Of a stretch of 64,000 nucleotides of DNA, positions 45,785-56,257 are shown one piece after another. The stretch's first letter is position 1, and the number at the start of each line of letters is the position of its first letter. This DNA comes from Chromatiales bacterium (GTDB lineage: Bacteria > Pseudomonadota > Gammaproteobacteria > Chromatiales > Chromatiaceae), in contig JANQLO010000038.1 in the NCBI GenBank assembly GCA_028280505.1, forward strand, positions 62,001 through 126,000. The letters run 5' to 3'. The notes under the pieces were generated by a model. The model was not told where the DNA came from. It saw only the letters and a program-made list of their open reading frames with translations, and searched no databases. A program made the translations under genes and the position numbers.

Positions 45785-46111
45785 TTACAGTTCGTTAAGG
45801 CTGCCTTTGGGCATGACGGCCTCGACCGAGGTCTTGCGCACGGTTACGACAACATTGTCCGCGACCTCGACTTTCATGAAATTGTCGCCGAGTTCGATGA
45901 TTTTACCCATCATACCGCCCATGGTCTGGATTTCGTCGCCCTTCTTGAGTCCTTCGACCATCGACTTGTGCTCTTTCTGGCGCTTGACCTGGGGCCGAAT
46001 GAGAAAGAAATACATGATGACGAACATGCCGACCAGAAAAAGTAGCGACAAACCGCCGTCGCCCGCAGGGGCTGCGCTTTGCGCCATGGCGTCGGAAACG
46101 AAAAAGCTCAT
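45785..46111 (-). CDS. yajC: Sec translocon accessory protein YajC
   Basis: Small single-span protein of about 108 residues. One helix (LSLLFLVGMFVIMYFFLIRPQ) then the conserved RPQVKRQKEHKSMVEGLKKGDE and a small beta domain. The ATG at 46111 follows GGAG; an upstream in-frame start at 46129 adds only 6 residues. Sits between tgt and secD as usual. Confidence 0.95.
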   Translation of the reverse strand: MSFFVSDAMAQSAAPAGDGGLSLLFLVGMFVIMYFFLIRPQVKRQKEHKSMVEGLKKGDEIQTMGGMMGKIIELGDNFMKVEVADNVVVTVRKTSVEAVMPKGSLNEL

Positions 46112-46183
46112 AGATGGGCTCCAGTACAATTGATGCCGGCCCGCCGGCCGTGCAGATTCAAAGGCGCGTAATTATGCCATAGC

Positions 46184-47311
<1,128 letters not shown>

Positions 47312-47335
47312 TTATTTATTATTGACAGGCCATAA

Positions 47336-47364
47336 ATTATATTAGAAAATTCTCATGTACTGAA
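47336..47364 (-). promoter_or_regulatory. Candidate tgt promoter
   Basis: Minus-strand TTCAGT (47364-47359), 17 bases, TATAAT (47341-47336): a perfect -10 hexamer with a weak -35. It lies about 40 bp upstream of the TTG start and overlaps the divergent candidate small RNA. Confidence 0.4.
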
Positions 47365-47433
47365 TCTTCAGTACACTCCTCCATCCTCCTTTGGTGGAAC
47401 TTGGGCGCGGCACCCTCTGCCGCGCCTTTTTTT
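47355..47433 (+). ncRNA. Candidate small RNA in the queA-tgt gap
   Basis: A compact plus-strand unit: TTGACA at 47322-47327 with a plausible -10 (TAGAAA near 47343), then an 8-bp hairpin (TGTACTGA / TCAGTACA, loop ATCT, 47356-47375), a C-rich single-stranded segment CTCCTCCATCCTCCT (47376-47390) complementary to Shine-Dalgarno sequences, and a strong terminator. No protein-coding gene on the plus strand explains the terminator. This layout is typical of trans-acting sRNAs; it is a prediction. The promoter's -10 is weak. Confidence 0.5.
47404..47433 (+). terminator. Rho-independent terminator, plus strand
   Basis: GGCGCGGCA, 5-nt loop, TGCCGCGCC form a perfect 9-bp stem followed by seven Ts (47427-47433). 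On the minus strand it has no T tract, so it is not a queA terminator. Confidence 0.85.
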
Positions 47434-48451
47434 ATCGGCGTTCGAGAAACATGGCATCGCCATAGCTGAAAAAGCGATAGCGGGCCGCGACCGCATGGCG
47501 ATAGGCGGCCAGGGTTCGCTCGTGACCCGTAAAGGCGCAGACCAACATCAACAGGGTCGACTCGGGCAAATGGAAATTGGTCAACAAGGCGTCGATGACG
47601 CGAAACGCGTAACCCGGCCGGATAAACAAACTGGTATCACCCGTATAAGGCTTTAACTCACCCTCGGCCGCAGCCGTCTCGAGGCTGCGTACGCTGGTCG
47701 TCCCAACGGCGACCACCCTGCCGCCACGCGCCCGGGTACGTACCACCGCCTCGACAGCTTCCTCGGTCACTTCGAGCCACTCGCTGTGCATAGCGTGCTC
47801 ATCCAGGTTCTGCACCCTCACCGGTTGAAAGGTACCGGCGCCGACATGCAAGGTTACCCGGGTCGATTCGACGCCCCGTGCGGCCAAACGATCGAGCATC
47901 ATTTGATCGAAATGAAGGCCGGCGGTCGGGGCGGCCACCGCCCCGGGTCGGCTGCCATAGACCGTTTGATAGCGCTCCTGATCCAACACGGTATCGGCAC
48001 GCTGAATGTAGGGCGGCAACGGCATATGGCCGCATGCCTGCATCAGCTCGGCAAACGTACCTTTCTCCACCCGCAAACGAAACAGCGAATCCTCACGCGC
48101 GATCACTTCTACTTGATGATCGCCGATCGACAAACACGTGCCCTCTTTGGGCGACTTGCTGGCACGCACGTGCGCCAACGCCTCGCTTGCACCAACCAAA
48201 CGCTCGATCAGTACCTCGATCCTGCCACCGGTATCTTTGCTGCCGAAAAGGCGGGCCGGCAGCACCCGGGTATCGTTGAAGACCAGTAAATCACCAGGCT
48301 GGAGCAGATTGGCGAACTCGCTGAAATGGCGATCGACGACATGGTCGACCCCCGGCGGAAGATGTAGCAGGCGACTGTCGCCACGCCGTGTGCTGGGCTG
48401 TTGCGCAATCAGCTCTTCTGGCAGGTCGTAATGGAAATCACTGAGTTGCAT
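47432..48451 (-). CDS. queA: S-adenosylmethionine:tRNA ribosyltransferase-isomerase QueA
   Basis: Forms epoxyqueuosine from preQ1-34 in tRNA, acting after Tgt. 339 residues, with MQLSDFHYDLPEELIAQQPS at the N-terminus and conserved GDLLVFNDTRVLPARLFG, TAGLHFDQ and LTNFHLPESTLLMLVCAF. First gene of the queA-tgt-yajC-secD-secF group. Confidence 0.96.
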   Translation of the reverse strand: MQLSDFHYDLPEELIAQQPSTRRGDSRLLHLPPGVDHVVDRHFSEFANLLQPGDLLVFNDTRVLPARLFGSKDTGGRIEVLIERLVGASEALAHVRASKSPKEGTCLSIGDHQVEVIAREDSLFRLRVEKGTFAELMQACGHMPLPPYIQRADTVLDQERYQTVYGSRPGAVAAPTAGLHFDQMMLDRLAARGVESTRVTLHVGAGTFQPVRVQNLDEHAMHSEWLEVTEEAVEAVVRTRARGGRVVAVGTTSVRSLETAAAEGELKPYTGDTSLFIRPGYAFRVIDALLTNFHLPESTLLMLVCAFTGHERTLAAYRHAVAARYRFFSYGDAMFLERR

Positions 48452-48515
48452 GGGCGCGCAATTTTAACACACCCCTTGCCGAAGCCCACGATGGCGCTAT
48501 ACTGCGCGACTTCCT

Positions 48516-48602
48516 GCCGGGGTGGTGGAATTGGTAGACACAGGGGATTCAAAATCCCCCGCTGGCAACAGCTTGTCGGTTCGAGTCCGACCCTCGGTAC
48601 CA
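48516..48602 (+). tRNA. tRNA-Leu (anticodon CAA)
   Basis: 87 bases with encoded CCA. Acceptor GCCGGGG pairs with CCTCGGT; D-arm GGTGGAATTGGTAGACAC; anticodon stem GGGGA/TCCCC around loop TTCAAAA (CAA); class II variable arm TGGCAACAGCTTGTC region; T-arm GTCGG-TTCGAGT-CCGAC. Reads UUG leucine codons. Confidence 0.96.
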
Positions 48603-48887
48603 TGTTCGCCAAATAAAGTGCTTACCCGACGAGCACTTAGTAAACGAGGAACGTTCTTGAAATCGATGGATACATACATCGATGCCAAGAACACCTTCGT
48701 ACATCGCCAAGAATCGACTTGGTATCTTCCTGTTCCAGGCACGTGTTCCCCGTTCAAGGCGACTGGTCCAACGGTCGTGAACGAAGAACAAATATGAAAG
48801 GCCTAAATTAGCCTGACGTTTCCGGGAAAATGCCCGACACCGATGTGGACGAACTCAAACGTGCTTTCTCGGATACGTGGAATACAC
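48603..48887. other. Non-coding stretch after the tRNA
   Basis: No gene supported. It contains short inverted repeats (GTGCTTACCCGACGAGCAC; ATCGATG ... CATCGAT at about 48662-48683). The region may be a boundary of the surface-protein island. Confidence 0.4.
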
Positions 48888-51800
48888 TTACAGTTCAGAT
48901 CCAACATAATAAGTGCCATTCTCCAAGTTCACGTTAGTATTGATTATGGTGTGATTTTCTTCACCTTCCACGGTGGATTTCGTCATCCAGTATTCAGTGC
49001 TTCCGCCACTGCACTGCTCCGCAGACGCGCCACCAAAGCCGCACGCAACAAACGATGGTACACGGAGCAACTCGTCATTAACGATGCTGGTTGACGTCAG
49101 GTTCGAAGGGATGCTGCCACCGGCGACGGTGATCTCGCCGACCGCACCGGCAATCATGTTTGAGGCCAGCGCATAGTTGACCGCATCCGTGCCAGCGATC
49201 GCAAGACCGGTCACACTGACCGTCTTGCCGGTGCCGACGTTGGCGTTATCGTAGGTGCCAGCGGTGGGGTTGTTCAAGGTCACCGTGTCACCACTGAGCA
49301 CACCGGCAAGGGTATAGTTGCCCGAAGCAAGTGTCGCCGTGGTGTTGCCGTCGAAGACCTTGGTAACGCTGCCCGTCAGGCCCGCCGTGAGGCTCACCGG
49401 GGTGATGTCACCGATGGCGGCGTTGGCGGTGGTCGAGGCCATCTGGTAGCCGAACACCGTCACGGCGCCGTTGGTGGCGCTATCCACCGCGATGCCGGAG
49501 ACGCTCACCGTTTTGCCGGTGCCGACGTTCTTGGTGTCGTAGGTGCCTGAGGTCGGGTCGTTCAGGGTCACCGTGTCGCCGTCGATAGCGCCAGTATTGG
49601 CGTAGTTGCCGCTAGCTAGGGTCGCGGTGGTGGTAGCGTCGTAAGTCCTGGAGATCGTGCCGGTCAGGCTCGGTGTGATGGTCGGTGCGATGGTGTAGAG
49701 AAAGCCGTCCTCGGCCGCGCCACCGGCCACCGAGGTCACACCTTGGGTGGCGTTGTACTGCTTGAAGTCGTGAACGATACCACCGCGATTATCCGCGGAC
49801 GGATCGGCCGACCAGACCAGGAAGCGGCCCGAACCCGAAGTGACAAGGGCGCTCGCGCCGGCATTATTGGTGAAGCCGTCGCCGGCTAGCTCGATCGATG
49901 TGCCGATGGTGGCCGAGGCGGTCAGCACCGCGCCGGAATTAAGCACGATGCCGGAACCCGCAGTCGAGCCGTTGTTGACGGCGGATATGGTGCCGCCCGT
50001 GATATCGTCGAGCGTGATGTCGCCGCTGGCGGTGTTGGTCTTGCCGGCGCCGTCGCGCAGTTCGATAGAGACCGCGGCCGTACCCGCATTGATATGGGTG
50101 CCGGTCGCCATGGTGATCTCGGCGTCGCCGGCATCGCGCTGGCCGTCGATCACCCCATTGGCGAGCGTATCGTTGGCGAACAGCGAAACCGCGCCGCTGA
50201 CGCCGCCGGCCGTGGTGGTGATGTCGGCGTTGATGAGAATCGAGCGGCCCGCCTCCAGGGTCAGCGCGCCGATGGAACCGGGCGAGCCGGTCACGGTGAT
50301 CGCTTCGAGCACCGTTATGTCGTTGGAAGCCTGTAGCGTCACGGCGGTGCCGTCATCCAGAAGGTTGGCGATATCGGTGGCGCCGATCTGAACGCTGTCA
50401 GTCGAACTGCTGGCGTAACTTGCGCCAGTGGAAAGCAGATCGGTGCCGGTGAATAGATAGACCGCACCGGCGCCGCTCGTCCCATTACCAGACCCGTCGT
50501 CAAGAAGAGCACTCGCGGCCAAGCGGTCACCGGCAGCATTGAGCGAAACCGAGCGACCGAGTCCGTCGCCCGCCTCCAGATTGCTCACATCGACATTGTC
50601 GCCACCGGTATAACCGTCGCCGATTGTGGCGGCGAGTGACCCGCCTGAGAAGGAGGTATCGGTGAAGGTGAACAGATACACCGCGCCAGCGTTGCTCACC
50701 CCGTTACCTAACCCATCATCATCGATCGCGCCAACGGCCAGCTGGTTGCCGGCCGCATTGAGCGAAACCCCGTAGCCAAATGCGTCGTCCAACTCCAGAT
50801 TGCTAACATCGACATTGTTGCCGCCGGAATAGCCGTCGCCGATGGTGGCGGCGAGTGAACCGCCGGAGAAGCTGGTGTCGGTGAAGGTGAACAGATAGAC
50901 CGCACCGGCGTTACTCGTCCCGTTGCTCGGTCCGTCATCCTGATTCGCGCCAACCGCCAGTCGATCGCCGTCCGAATCCAGCGAAACACCGATGCCGAAG
51001 CTATCGTTGATCTCCAGCGCGCTCACATTCACATTGTTGCCGCCGGAATAACCGTCGCCGATTGTGGCGGCGAGCGAACCGCCGGAGAAGCTGGTGTCGG
51101 TGAAGGTGAATAGATAGACGGCGCCGGCCTCGCTCGTGCCATTCCCCGATCCATCATCCTTTTGCGCGCTGACGGCCAGGCGATCGCCGGCCGCGTTGAG
51201 CGAAACTCCGGTGCCGAAGCGGTCGTCTGAGTCAAGGGCGCTTACGTCCACATTGTTGCCACCGGAATACCCGTCGCCGAGGGTGGCAACGTGCGACCCG
51301 CCGGAGAAGTCGGTGTCGGTGAACGTGAACAGGTAGACCGCGCCAGAATCCATCAAGGCGTTGCTCGGTCCATCATCGTTCTCCGCGCCGACGGCCAGGC
51401 GGTCACCGGCAGCGTTGAGCGAAACCGTGGTGCCGAACTGATCGGTGGCTGCCAGCGCGCTCACGTCCACATTGTTGCCGCCGCTGTAGCCGTCACCGAG
51501 GGTGGCCGCGAGCGCGCCGCCGGAGAAACTGTTGTCGGTGAACGTAAACAGATAGACCGCACCGGACCTGCTCGACGCGTCACCCGACCCATCATCATGA
51601 TATGCGCCGACGGCCAGGCGGTCGCCGGCAGCGTTGAGCGCTACCCCGCGCCCGAAAAAATCGTCCGTCGCCAGCGCCGTCACGTCGAGGTTCCGACCGC
51701 CCGTGTAGCCGACACCGAGAATACCGGCATAGGCCCAGTCGAAGATCTGAGATGTCGTGCCGACGATAATGTTCTTAGGGTCAAGCAACAGACGGCCGCC

Positions 51801-53498
51801 GGCACCCACGTCGATGTTAGCGAGGTCGGCGCGGCGTAAATCTTCAGCAGAAGATATCTCGACCGAGCCGCCGCCCACACCGCCTGTCGCATCCAACGCA
51901 CCCAAAAACGTTGTTAGTTGATCCGACCAGATCACCGCCGTACCACCAACGCCACCATCGGAACTCACATCGATAAAGCTCCCATCATTAACAAAGGTCT
52001 CTTCCGCATTTGCCAGAAACGGTGCACCAGTCCAGCGGCCCACAAAACCGTCATAATAATCCTGGCTTGTATCGGGTACCTTTCCCCCCTGGAAAGCGCC
52101 ACCAACACGAATAAGCCCGCCTTGAGTCTGCCCACGGGCAATGAGGTCAGCTGACAACAGGCGCACGTCGTCCGCCGTCATGTCGATGCGCCCACCGGCG
52201 CCGCTGCCGCCGCTGGCGCTGTAGCTGCCGGAGGTCGCGATCCAGCTGTCGGCCGTGACCGAGATAGTGCCGCCGTCGGTGGCGCCGCTGGCATCTGTCG
52301 AACCAGTGGTACTCTCCATCATGCGCCCGGCGTTGTAGGTGATGCTACCACCGGCCCCGGTCGTGCCTTTGGCCTCGACCCGTTCGGCCAGGGACAGCAG
52401 TCCCGCCGTCTCGATCCCGATGCTGCCGCCAGTCGTGCCCGTGGCGCTGATCGTTCCGCCCAGGCCAGCTGCGTCCGCTTCGATCGTGATGGTGCCGCCG
52501 CTGCCATCCGTGTTGCGGGCGTTGATATTACCGTCGCTGGTAAAGCCCCCGGCCTCGACCGCAATCTGCCCGGCTTCCACGGTAGCGCCGGTCTCGACCT
52601 TGACTTGCCCCGATCCCGCCAGGGTAATCACACCATTCGCTTCACTCACTGAATTTGCACGCACCACGCCGGCGATGTTCACCGACTGGTTGACCACTTC
52701 CCGCGCGGCCGAGGCGGTCAGTAGAACACGGCCGCCCGCCGCGTGAACTTCGCCATCGTTCTCGACCAGCGCGTTCAGGGAATTGCCCTCGGCGTCGGTC
52801 AGGCTATTCGCGATCTCATCACCGGCGGCAAACGAGATTAGCCCATCGCCATACAGATCGAGGGTAAAGCCTGCGCCCGAGCCCAACGCCACGCGGCCAA
52901 GATCGGCCACGATCACACCGGAGTTGCGTACATGCGGGGCCACGAACGCGGCCATGCCGGCATCGCGAATGGTGATGGTGCCCTCATTGATGACGCCGGC
53001 ATCCGGCAGACCACTCTGATTAAAGCGCAGCGGCCCTCCGGCCATGAAGTCGTCATTATTAAAGTCGTGGGTGGTGGCGATCAGGCCAGCCGCATCCACT
53101 ATGGCGTTCTTGCCAAATAAAATCCCGTTCCGATTGACCAGCACCACCTGACCGTTGGCCTGCAGGGTGCCTAAAATCTCGGAGGGGTTGACGCCGATGA
53201 CCCGGTTGGCAGCAATGGCGTGACTACCCGGCTGGATAAATTGTGTGCGCTCACCGACAGCGATGGAAAACGTGTCCCAGTTAATAATGGTACGGTCGGA
53301 GCTTTGGGTGACGATCACGTTGGCGGTGCCCTCGCCGGTAATCGAGGCACTGCCGCCAACCACCATGCCACCTTCAGGGTTGGCCCTTACCGGCAGCGAG
53401 AAGACTTGACCAATCACGATGATCGCTGCCATCGCTTTACACCGACGAGGGCGATTGAAAGGTTTAACTACTCGCCGTGCTTGTTTGTCGACTACCAT
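48888..53498 (-). CDS. TpsA-type filamentous haemagglutinin-like exoprotein
   Basis: 1536 residues. An extended signal peptide (about 1-38) is followed by the TPS/haemagglutination domain (about 40-150), containing the conserved NRVIGVNPSEILGTLQANGQ and NRNGILFG motifs. A beta-helical glycine-rich region follows, then six FG-GAP-like repeats (about 590-1022), a second helical part, and two YDG modules (about 1270-1463). The C-terminus carries two cysteines (ACGFGGASAEQCSGG), as in HMW-type TpsA proteins. A GAGGGAG ribosome binding site precedes the ATG. Secreted by the TpsB encoded 73 bp upstream. Confidence 0.92.
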   Translation of the reverse strand: MVVDKQARRVVKPFNRPRRCKAMAAIIVIGQVFSLPVRANPEGGMVVGGSASITGEGTANVIVTQSSDRTIINWDTFSIAVGERTQFIQPGSHAIAANRVIGVNPSEILGTLQANGQVVLVNRNGILFGKNAIVDAAGLIATTHDFNNDDFMAGGPLRFNQSGLPDAGVINEGTITIRDAGMAAFVAPHVRNSGVIVADLGRVALGSGAGFTLDLYGDGLISFAAGDEIANSLTDAEGNSLNALVENDGEVHAAGGRVLLTASAAREVVNQSVNIAGVVRANSVSEANGVITLAGSGQVKVETGATVEAGQIAVEAGGFTSDGNINARNTDGSGGTITIEADAAGLGGTISATGTTGGSIGIETAGLLSLAERVEAKGTTGAGGSITYNAGRMMESTTGSTDASGATDGGTISVTADSWIATSGSYSASGGSGAGGRIDMTADDVRLLSADLIARGQTQGGLIRVGGAFQGGKVPDTSQDYYDGFVGRWTGAPFLANAEETFVNDGSFIDVSSDGGVGGTAVIWSDQLTTFLGALDATGGVGGGSVEISSAEDLRRADLANIDVGAGGRLLLDPKNIIVGTTSQIFDWAYAGILGVGYTGGRNLDVTALATDDFFGRGVALNAAGDRLAVGAYHDDGSGDASSRSGAVYLFTFTDNSFSGGALAATLGDGYSGGNNVDVSALAATDQFGTTVSLNAAGDRLAVGAENDDGPSNALMDSGAVYLFTFTDTDFSGGSHVATLGDGYSGGNNVDVSALDSDDRFGTGVSLNAAGDRLAVSAQKDDGSGNGTSEAGAVYLFTFTDTSFSGGSLAATIGDGYSGGNNVNVSALEINDSFGIGVSLDSDGDRLAVGANQDDGPSNGTSNAGAVYLFTFTDTSFSGGSLAATIGDGYSGGNNVDVSNLELDDAFGYGVSLNAAGNQLAVGAIDDDGLGNGVSNAGAVYLFTFTDTSFSGGSLAATIGDGYTGGDNVDVSNLEAGDGLGRSVSLNAAGDRLAASALLDDGSGNGTSGAGAVYLFTGTDLLSTGASYASSSTDSVQIGATDIANLLDDGTAVTLQASNDITVLEAITVTGSPGSIGALTLEAGRSILINADITTTAGGVSGAVSLFANDTLANGVIDGQRDAGDAEITMATGTHINAGTAAVSIELRDGAGKTNTASGDITLDDITGGTISAVNNGSTAGSGIVLNSGAVLTASATIGTSIELAGDGFTNNAGASALVTSGSGRFLVWSADPSADNRGGIVHDFKQYNATQGVTSVAGGAAEDGFLYTIAPTITPSLTGTISRTYDATTTATLASGNYANTGAIDGDTVTLNDPTSGTYDTKNVGTGKTVSVSGIAVDSATNGAVTVFGYQMASTTANAAIGDITPVSLTAGLTGSVTKVFDGNTTATLASGNYTLAGVLSGDTVTLNNPTAGTYDNANVGTGKTVSVTGLAIAGTDAVNYALASNMIAGAVGEITVAGGSIPSNLTSTSIVNDELLRVPSFVACGFGGASAEQCSGGSTEYWMTKSTVEGEENHTIINTNVNLENGTYYVGSEL
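50430..51730 (-). repeat. Six tandem FG-GAP-like repeats in the TpsA gene
   Basis: Six units of about 219 bp (73 residues) each follow the pattern GYSGGNNVDVSAL, a variable DxFG, VSLNAAGDRLAVGA, DDGSGNGTS, GAVYLFTFTDTSFSGGSLAA. DNA identity between units is high in the central codons, so the array can expand or contract by recombination. Confidence 0.9.
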
Positions 53499-53571
53499 GT
53501 GTAGCTCCCTCTTACTTATTTACAAGGTAACCATCCACTCCCGTTGCAACAACGCTACACAAAATCTCGGC

Positions 53572-55365
53572 TTAAAATCCGATGCGCAGGAATGCGTTGA
53601 ATCGGACATCGTCGATATCATCGTTGTCGTTTGTCGGTTCTTTCATTGGCCAAGCAGCTTCCAGCACCCCGGAAATCCGGTCCGCGAAACGCAGACGAAT
53701 TCCGGTGCCCGCAGAAGATGCCGTGCGATCGCGCGCCTCTCCCGCTACCAGCGTACCTTTCTGAAAAGTGATGCCCGCATCTGCAAAGGCGTATATGTCG
53801 AAGACGGAAGCGCCGACAGGTCTGCTCCAACTCAGTTCGGCCAAGCCCAGCACGCAATGGTCTCCGAGCATAATCGAGGGTTCGAAACCACGCCCGAACT
53901 GGCGGCCGCCATAACTGCATTCCGCTGCACTGAAAACGGCGTTGGATCCGACCGTTGCCTGCCCGCGCAACTGCAACCGCATCGCCAGTGTACCGGTCGG
54001 TGTAGCGAGCAGCGGACGATTGGTTTGCGCGTCGAGTGTTGTGGTCGTGTATTCGACATCGCCATTCGCACGACTATTGCCGGAAGCATTCAGCACGTCG
54101 AGTCCTTGCGCTACACTGATGCGAAGATAATTGACGGCCCCCGTGTGGTCGGCGAAGTCGTAGGTCGCGAAAGCTTCAAGCGTGCGCAATTTGTCGCGCG
54201 TGAGGTCGCTGCTGAGGATTTCAGACTCCGTATTCAACAATGCCGCCGAAGCGCCGATAATGAGGTTGCGTGAACGCGTCCGGATTACCGGATAACTGGT
54301 GTGAATGCTGGCAAAGGTCGTCTTGCCCAGATACTCCAGCGACGACAGGAAGTCTTCATCGGGATCACTTTTGGAATAGAACCCGGACAGGCCGACAGAC
54401 AATCCCTCTGACCCGATCATGGTCGAGACATCGCCCGATGCGCTCCAATATTGATCCGAGTCCACGCTGTGCCACCCGCCAAGGCGGATGATATCGGCAC
54501 CCGTGATCAAACCGTTGGCCTGAATCCATCCGCCCGCAGTATCACGACCCAGTGATTCCGGTAAAAAATTATTGTACGCCAACTGCACTTGCGTACGGTG
54601 ACGCTCGGTGACAGCGATACGCAGAGTCGAGCCACCCAGTGCCGTCGGTGCCGGCATCAACGTTGCCGCAACTTCAAGTCCGGGCAGGTCACCTACCAGC
54701 AGAAGATAACGTTCGAGATCGGCCGTGCGTAACGGCCGTGAGTTTAAAATGCCTGCGGCAATGCGCCCGGCCTTGCGCCCCATGGCGGTGCCTTTGAGCG
54801 TATCGGCGTGTTCGCCAAAAAACTCAATACTGTCGACAAAGCCTTCGACCACGCGAACGGTCACAATTCCGTTTTCAATCCGTTGTTCCGGCACCAAACC
54901 GAAGGAAAGGGCATAGCCGGCCTGGGCATAGGCGCGCGTAACGGCATTGGCCAGGCGAAAAACCTCCTTCACGGTGATCACGCTGCCGGGTTCATGTGGC
55001 CAGGCGGCGCGTAACATTTCCTCGGGAATAGTAACCGCACCCTCGATTCGCAGTTCCCGGAATATGAAACTTACTTCCGCTGCGGACTCCGGTGTCATCT
55101 GCTCTTGAATGAGCGGTACGGTGCGTTTGGGGACCGATTTCGGCACCGGCGGTTCTTCCAGTGCCTGCTGCGGCCGAGTAGACCCGGTCGCCGGATCAGT
55201 CTGCGCATGACTATGAGCCACCATTAAGCCCATTACCAATAGCGAGGCAATGCCCGCCTTGAGCCAGCTATGCACTAAGTTCCTTGACTGCCTAGTCGAT
55301 GCTGGCATCAGATACACGATAAGCCAACCCACATCTCTTCCTGAATGCTCCGGCCATTTTTCCAT
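53572..55365 (-). CDS. TpsB-type outer-membrane transporter (ShlB/FhaC/HecB family)
   Basis: 597 residues: N-terminal signal region (SLLVMGLMVAHSHAQ), two POTRA-like domains (about 90-240, including RAAWPHEPGSVITVKEVFRL and VRVVEGFVDSIEFFG), and a 16-strand barrel with the conserved GRQFGRGFEP motif and terminal Phe. Its partner TpsA is the next gene. The start at 55365 has GAGGG upstream; an ATG at 55308 is an alternative. Confidence 0.92.
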   Translation of the reverse strand: MEKWPEHSGRDVGWLIVYLMPASTRQSRNLVHSWLKAGIASLLVMGLMVAHSHAQTDPATGSTRPQQALEEPPVPKSVPKRTVPLIQEQMTPESAAEVSFIFRELRIEGAVTIPEEMLRAAWPHEPGSVITVKEVFRLANAVTRAYAQAGYALSFGLVPEQRIENGIVTVRVVEGFVDSIEFFGEHADTLKGTAMGRKAGRIAAGILNSRPLRTADLERYLLLVGDLPGLEVAATLMPAPTALGGSTLRIAVTERHRTQVQLAYNNFLPESLGRDTAGGWIQANGLITGADIIRLGGWHSVDSDQYWSASGDVSTMIGSEGLSVGLSGFYSKSDPDEDFLSSLEYLGKTTFASIHTSYPVIRTRSRNLIIGASAALLNTESEILSSDLTRDKLRTLEAFATYDFADHTGAVNYLRISVAQGLDVLNASGNSRANGDVEYTTTTLDAQTNRPLLATPTGTLAMRLQLRGQATVGSNAVFSAAECSYGGRQFGRGFEPSIMLGDHCVLGLAELSWSRPVGASVFDIYAFADAGITFQKGTLVAGEARDRTASSAGTGIRLRFADRISGVLEAAWPMKEPTNDNDDIDDVRFNAFLRIGF

Positions 55366-55426
55366 GCCCTGATAACCCTCGCGCCCCGGACTCGTTCTTC
55401 GTCTCGTGTATTAAGCCGGTCGACCT

Positions 55427-55841
55427 AAGTAATATCATGCATATGGCCCAGCATTGTCGTCAGACTGTGAATTAGGCCCAGTGAGTCGTCGGCTACTATA
55501 TGCATTTTCATGCCAAAGTACCACTCACTACACCTTATACTTTAACTTGGCGCATTTCAGGATCGCGCGCTCCCCTCTGGTTTTGGTGGATGATGGCGCG
55601 GCGATAATCATCGCACCAAGATACTGCCTTCCTGTCGCTTCAGGCCCTGTGATTCCAGGTGTAATTGAATACCCTCAAACAGACACCGGCCGGCCTCGTG
55701 CCGCCCAAGGAAGTGACGACAGTTCAGGACAGCTGTCTCATCGGGCAGACTGCCCGACATGCGAAGCCCTGCAAAACGGCGCATCGATTGAATCTCATAC
55801 AATGCATCTTCCATAGCTGGCTCACTCAGGCCGTAGAGCAA
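55427..55841 (-). pseudogene. IS5-family transposase remnant (N-terminal half)
   Basis: Leftward reading gives IS5-type sequence in several frames: LLYGLSEPAMEDALYEIQSM, RRFAGLRMSGSLPDETAVLN, then after a shift IIAAPSSTK, DPEMRQVK, and after another YFGMKMHIVADD and HSLTTM. At least three frameshifts and several stops make it non-functional. It separates the TpsB gene from the toxin-antitoxin pair; it could derive from the same element type as the remnant at 35.7 kb. Confidence 0.8.
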
Positions 55842-55957
55842 CTACATCATGTGAATGCGCGACGTGACCGGCAAAGAGTGCAGTTCGCGCCCTGTCTTGC
55901 CTTTCGAATACTTCTTGGCCAATACGCAGGAGGCCCGCTGATCTATCGCACGCTTAC

Positions 55958-56257
55958 TTAAGCGCTCACATCCCTGGGACGCACAGAGAACGCCAAGCCT
56001 ACCGAATGGAGAACAGCGAACAGACTAGAGACTTTAGGATTTCCCTCTTCGGATAACGCCTTGTAGAGCGCCTCACGCGATATGCCGGTTTCCCGTGATA
56101 CCTCGGACATCCCCTTGATAGCTTTCACTGCATCGCCAAGGGCACGTAGCAGTTGCTTCTCATCACCCTCTTCTAAGACAGCGTTGAGATAGTCGGCCAC
56201 ATCGTCAGGCGACTTCAGATAATCGGTAACATCCCAGATTGCATAGCGCTTAGGCAT
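55958..56257 (-). CDS. HigA-type antitoxin (putative addiction module)
   Basis: 99 residues with a helix-turn-helix (MSEVSRETGISREALYKALSE) typical of the addiction-module antidote family paired with HigB-like toxins. The ATG at 56257 overlaps the toxin stop by 8 bp. A longer frame to 56320 would overlap the toxin substantially. The toxin-first order is the HigBA arrangement. Confidence 0.88.
   Translation of the reverse strand: MPKRYAIWDVTDYLKSPDDVADYLNAVLEEGDEKQLLRALGDAVKAIKGMSEVSRETGISREALYKALSEEGNPKVSSLFAVLHSVGLAFSVRPRDVSA

Noticed and set aside
48662-48683. Inverted repeat after tRNA-Leu as an attachment site
   Set aside because: It does not match the tRNA 3' end and no second copy was found at the other end of the TPS region.
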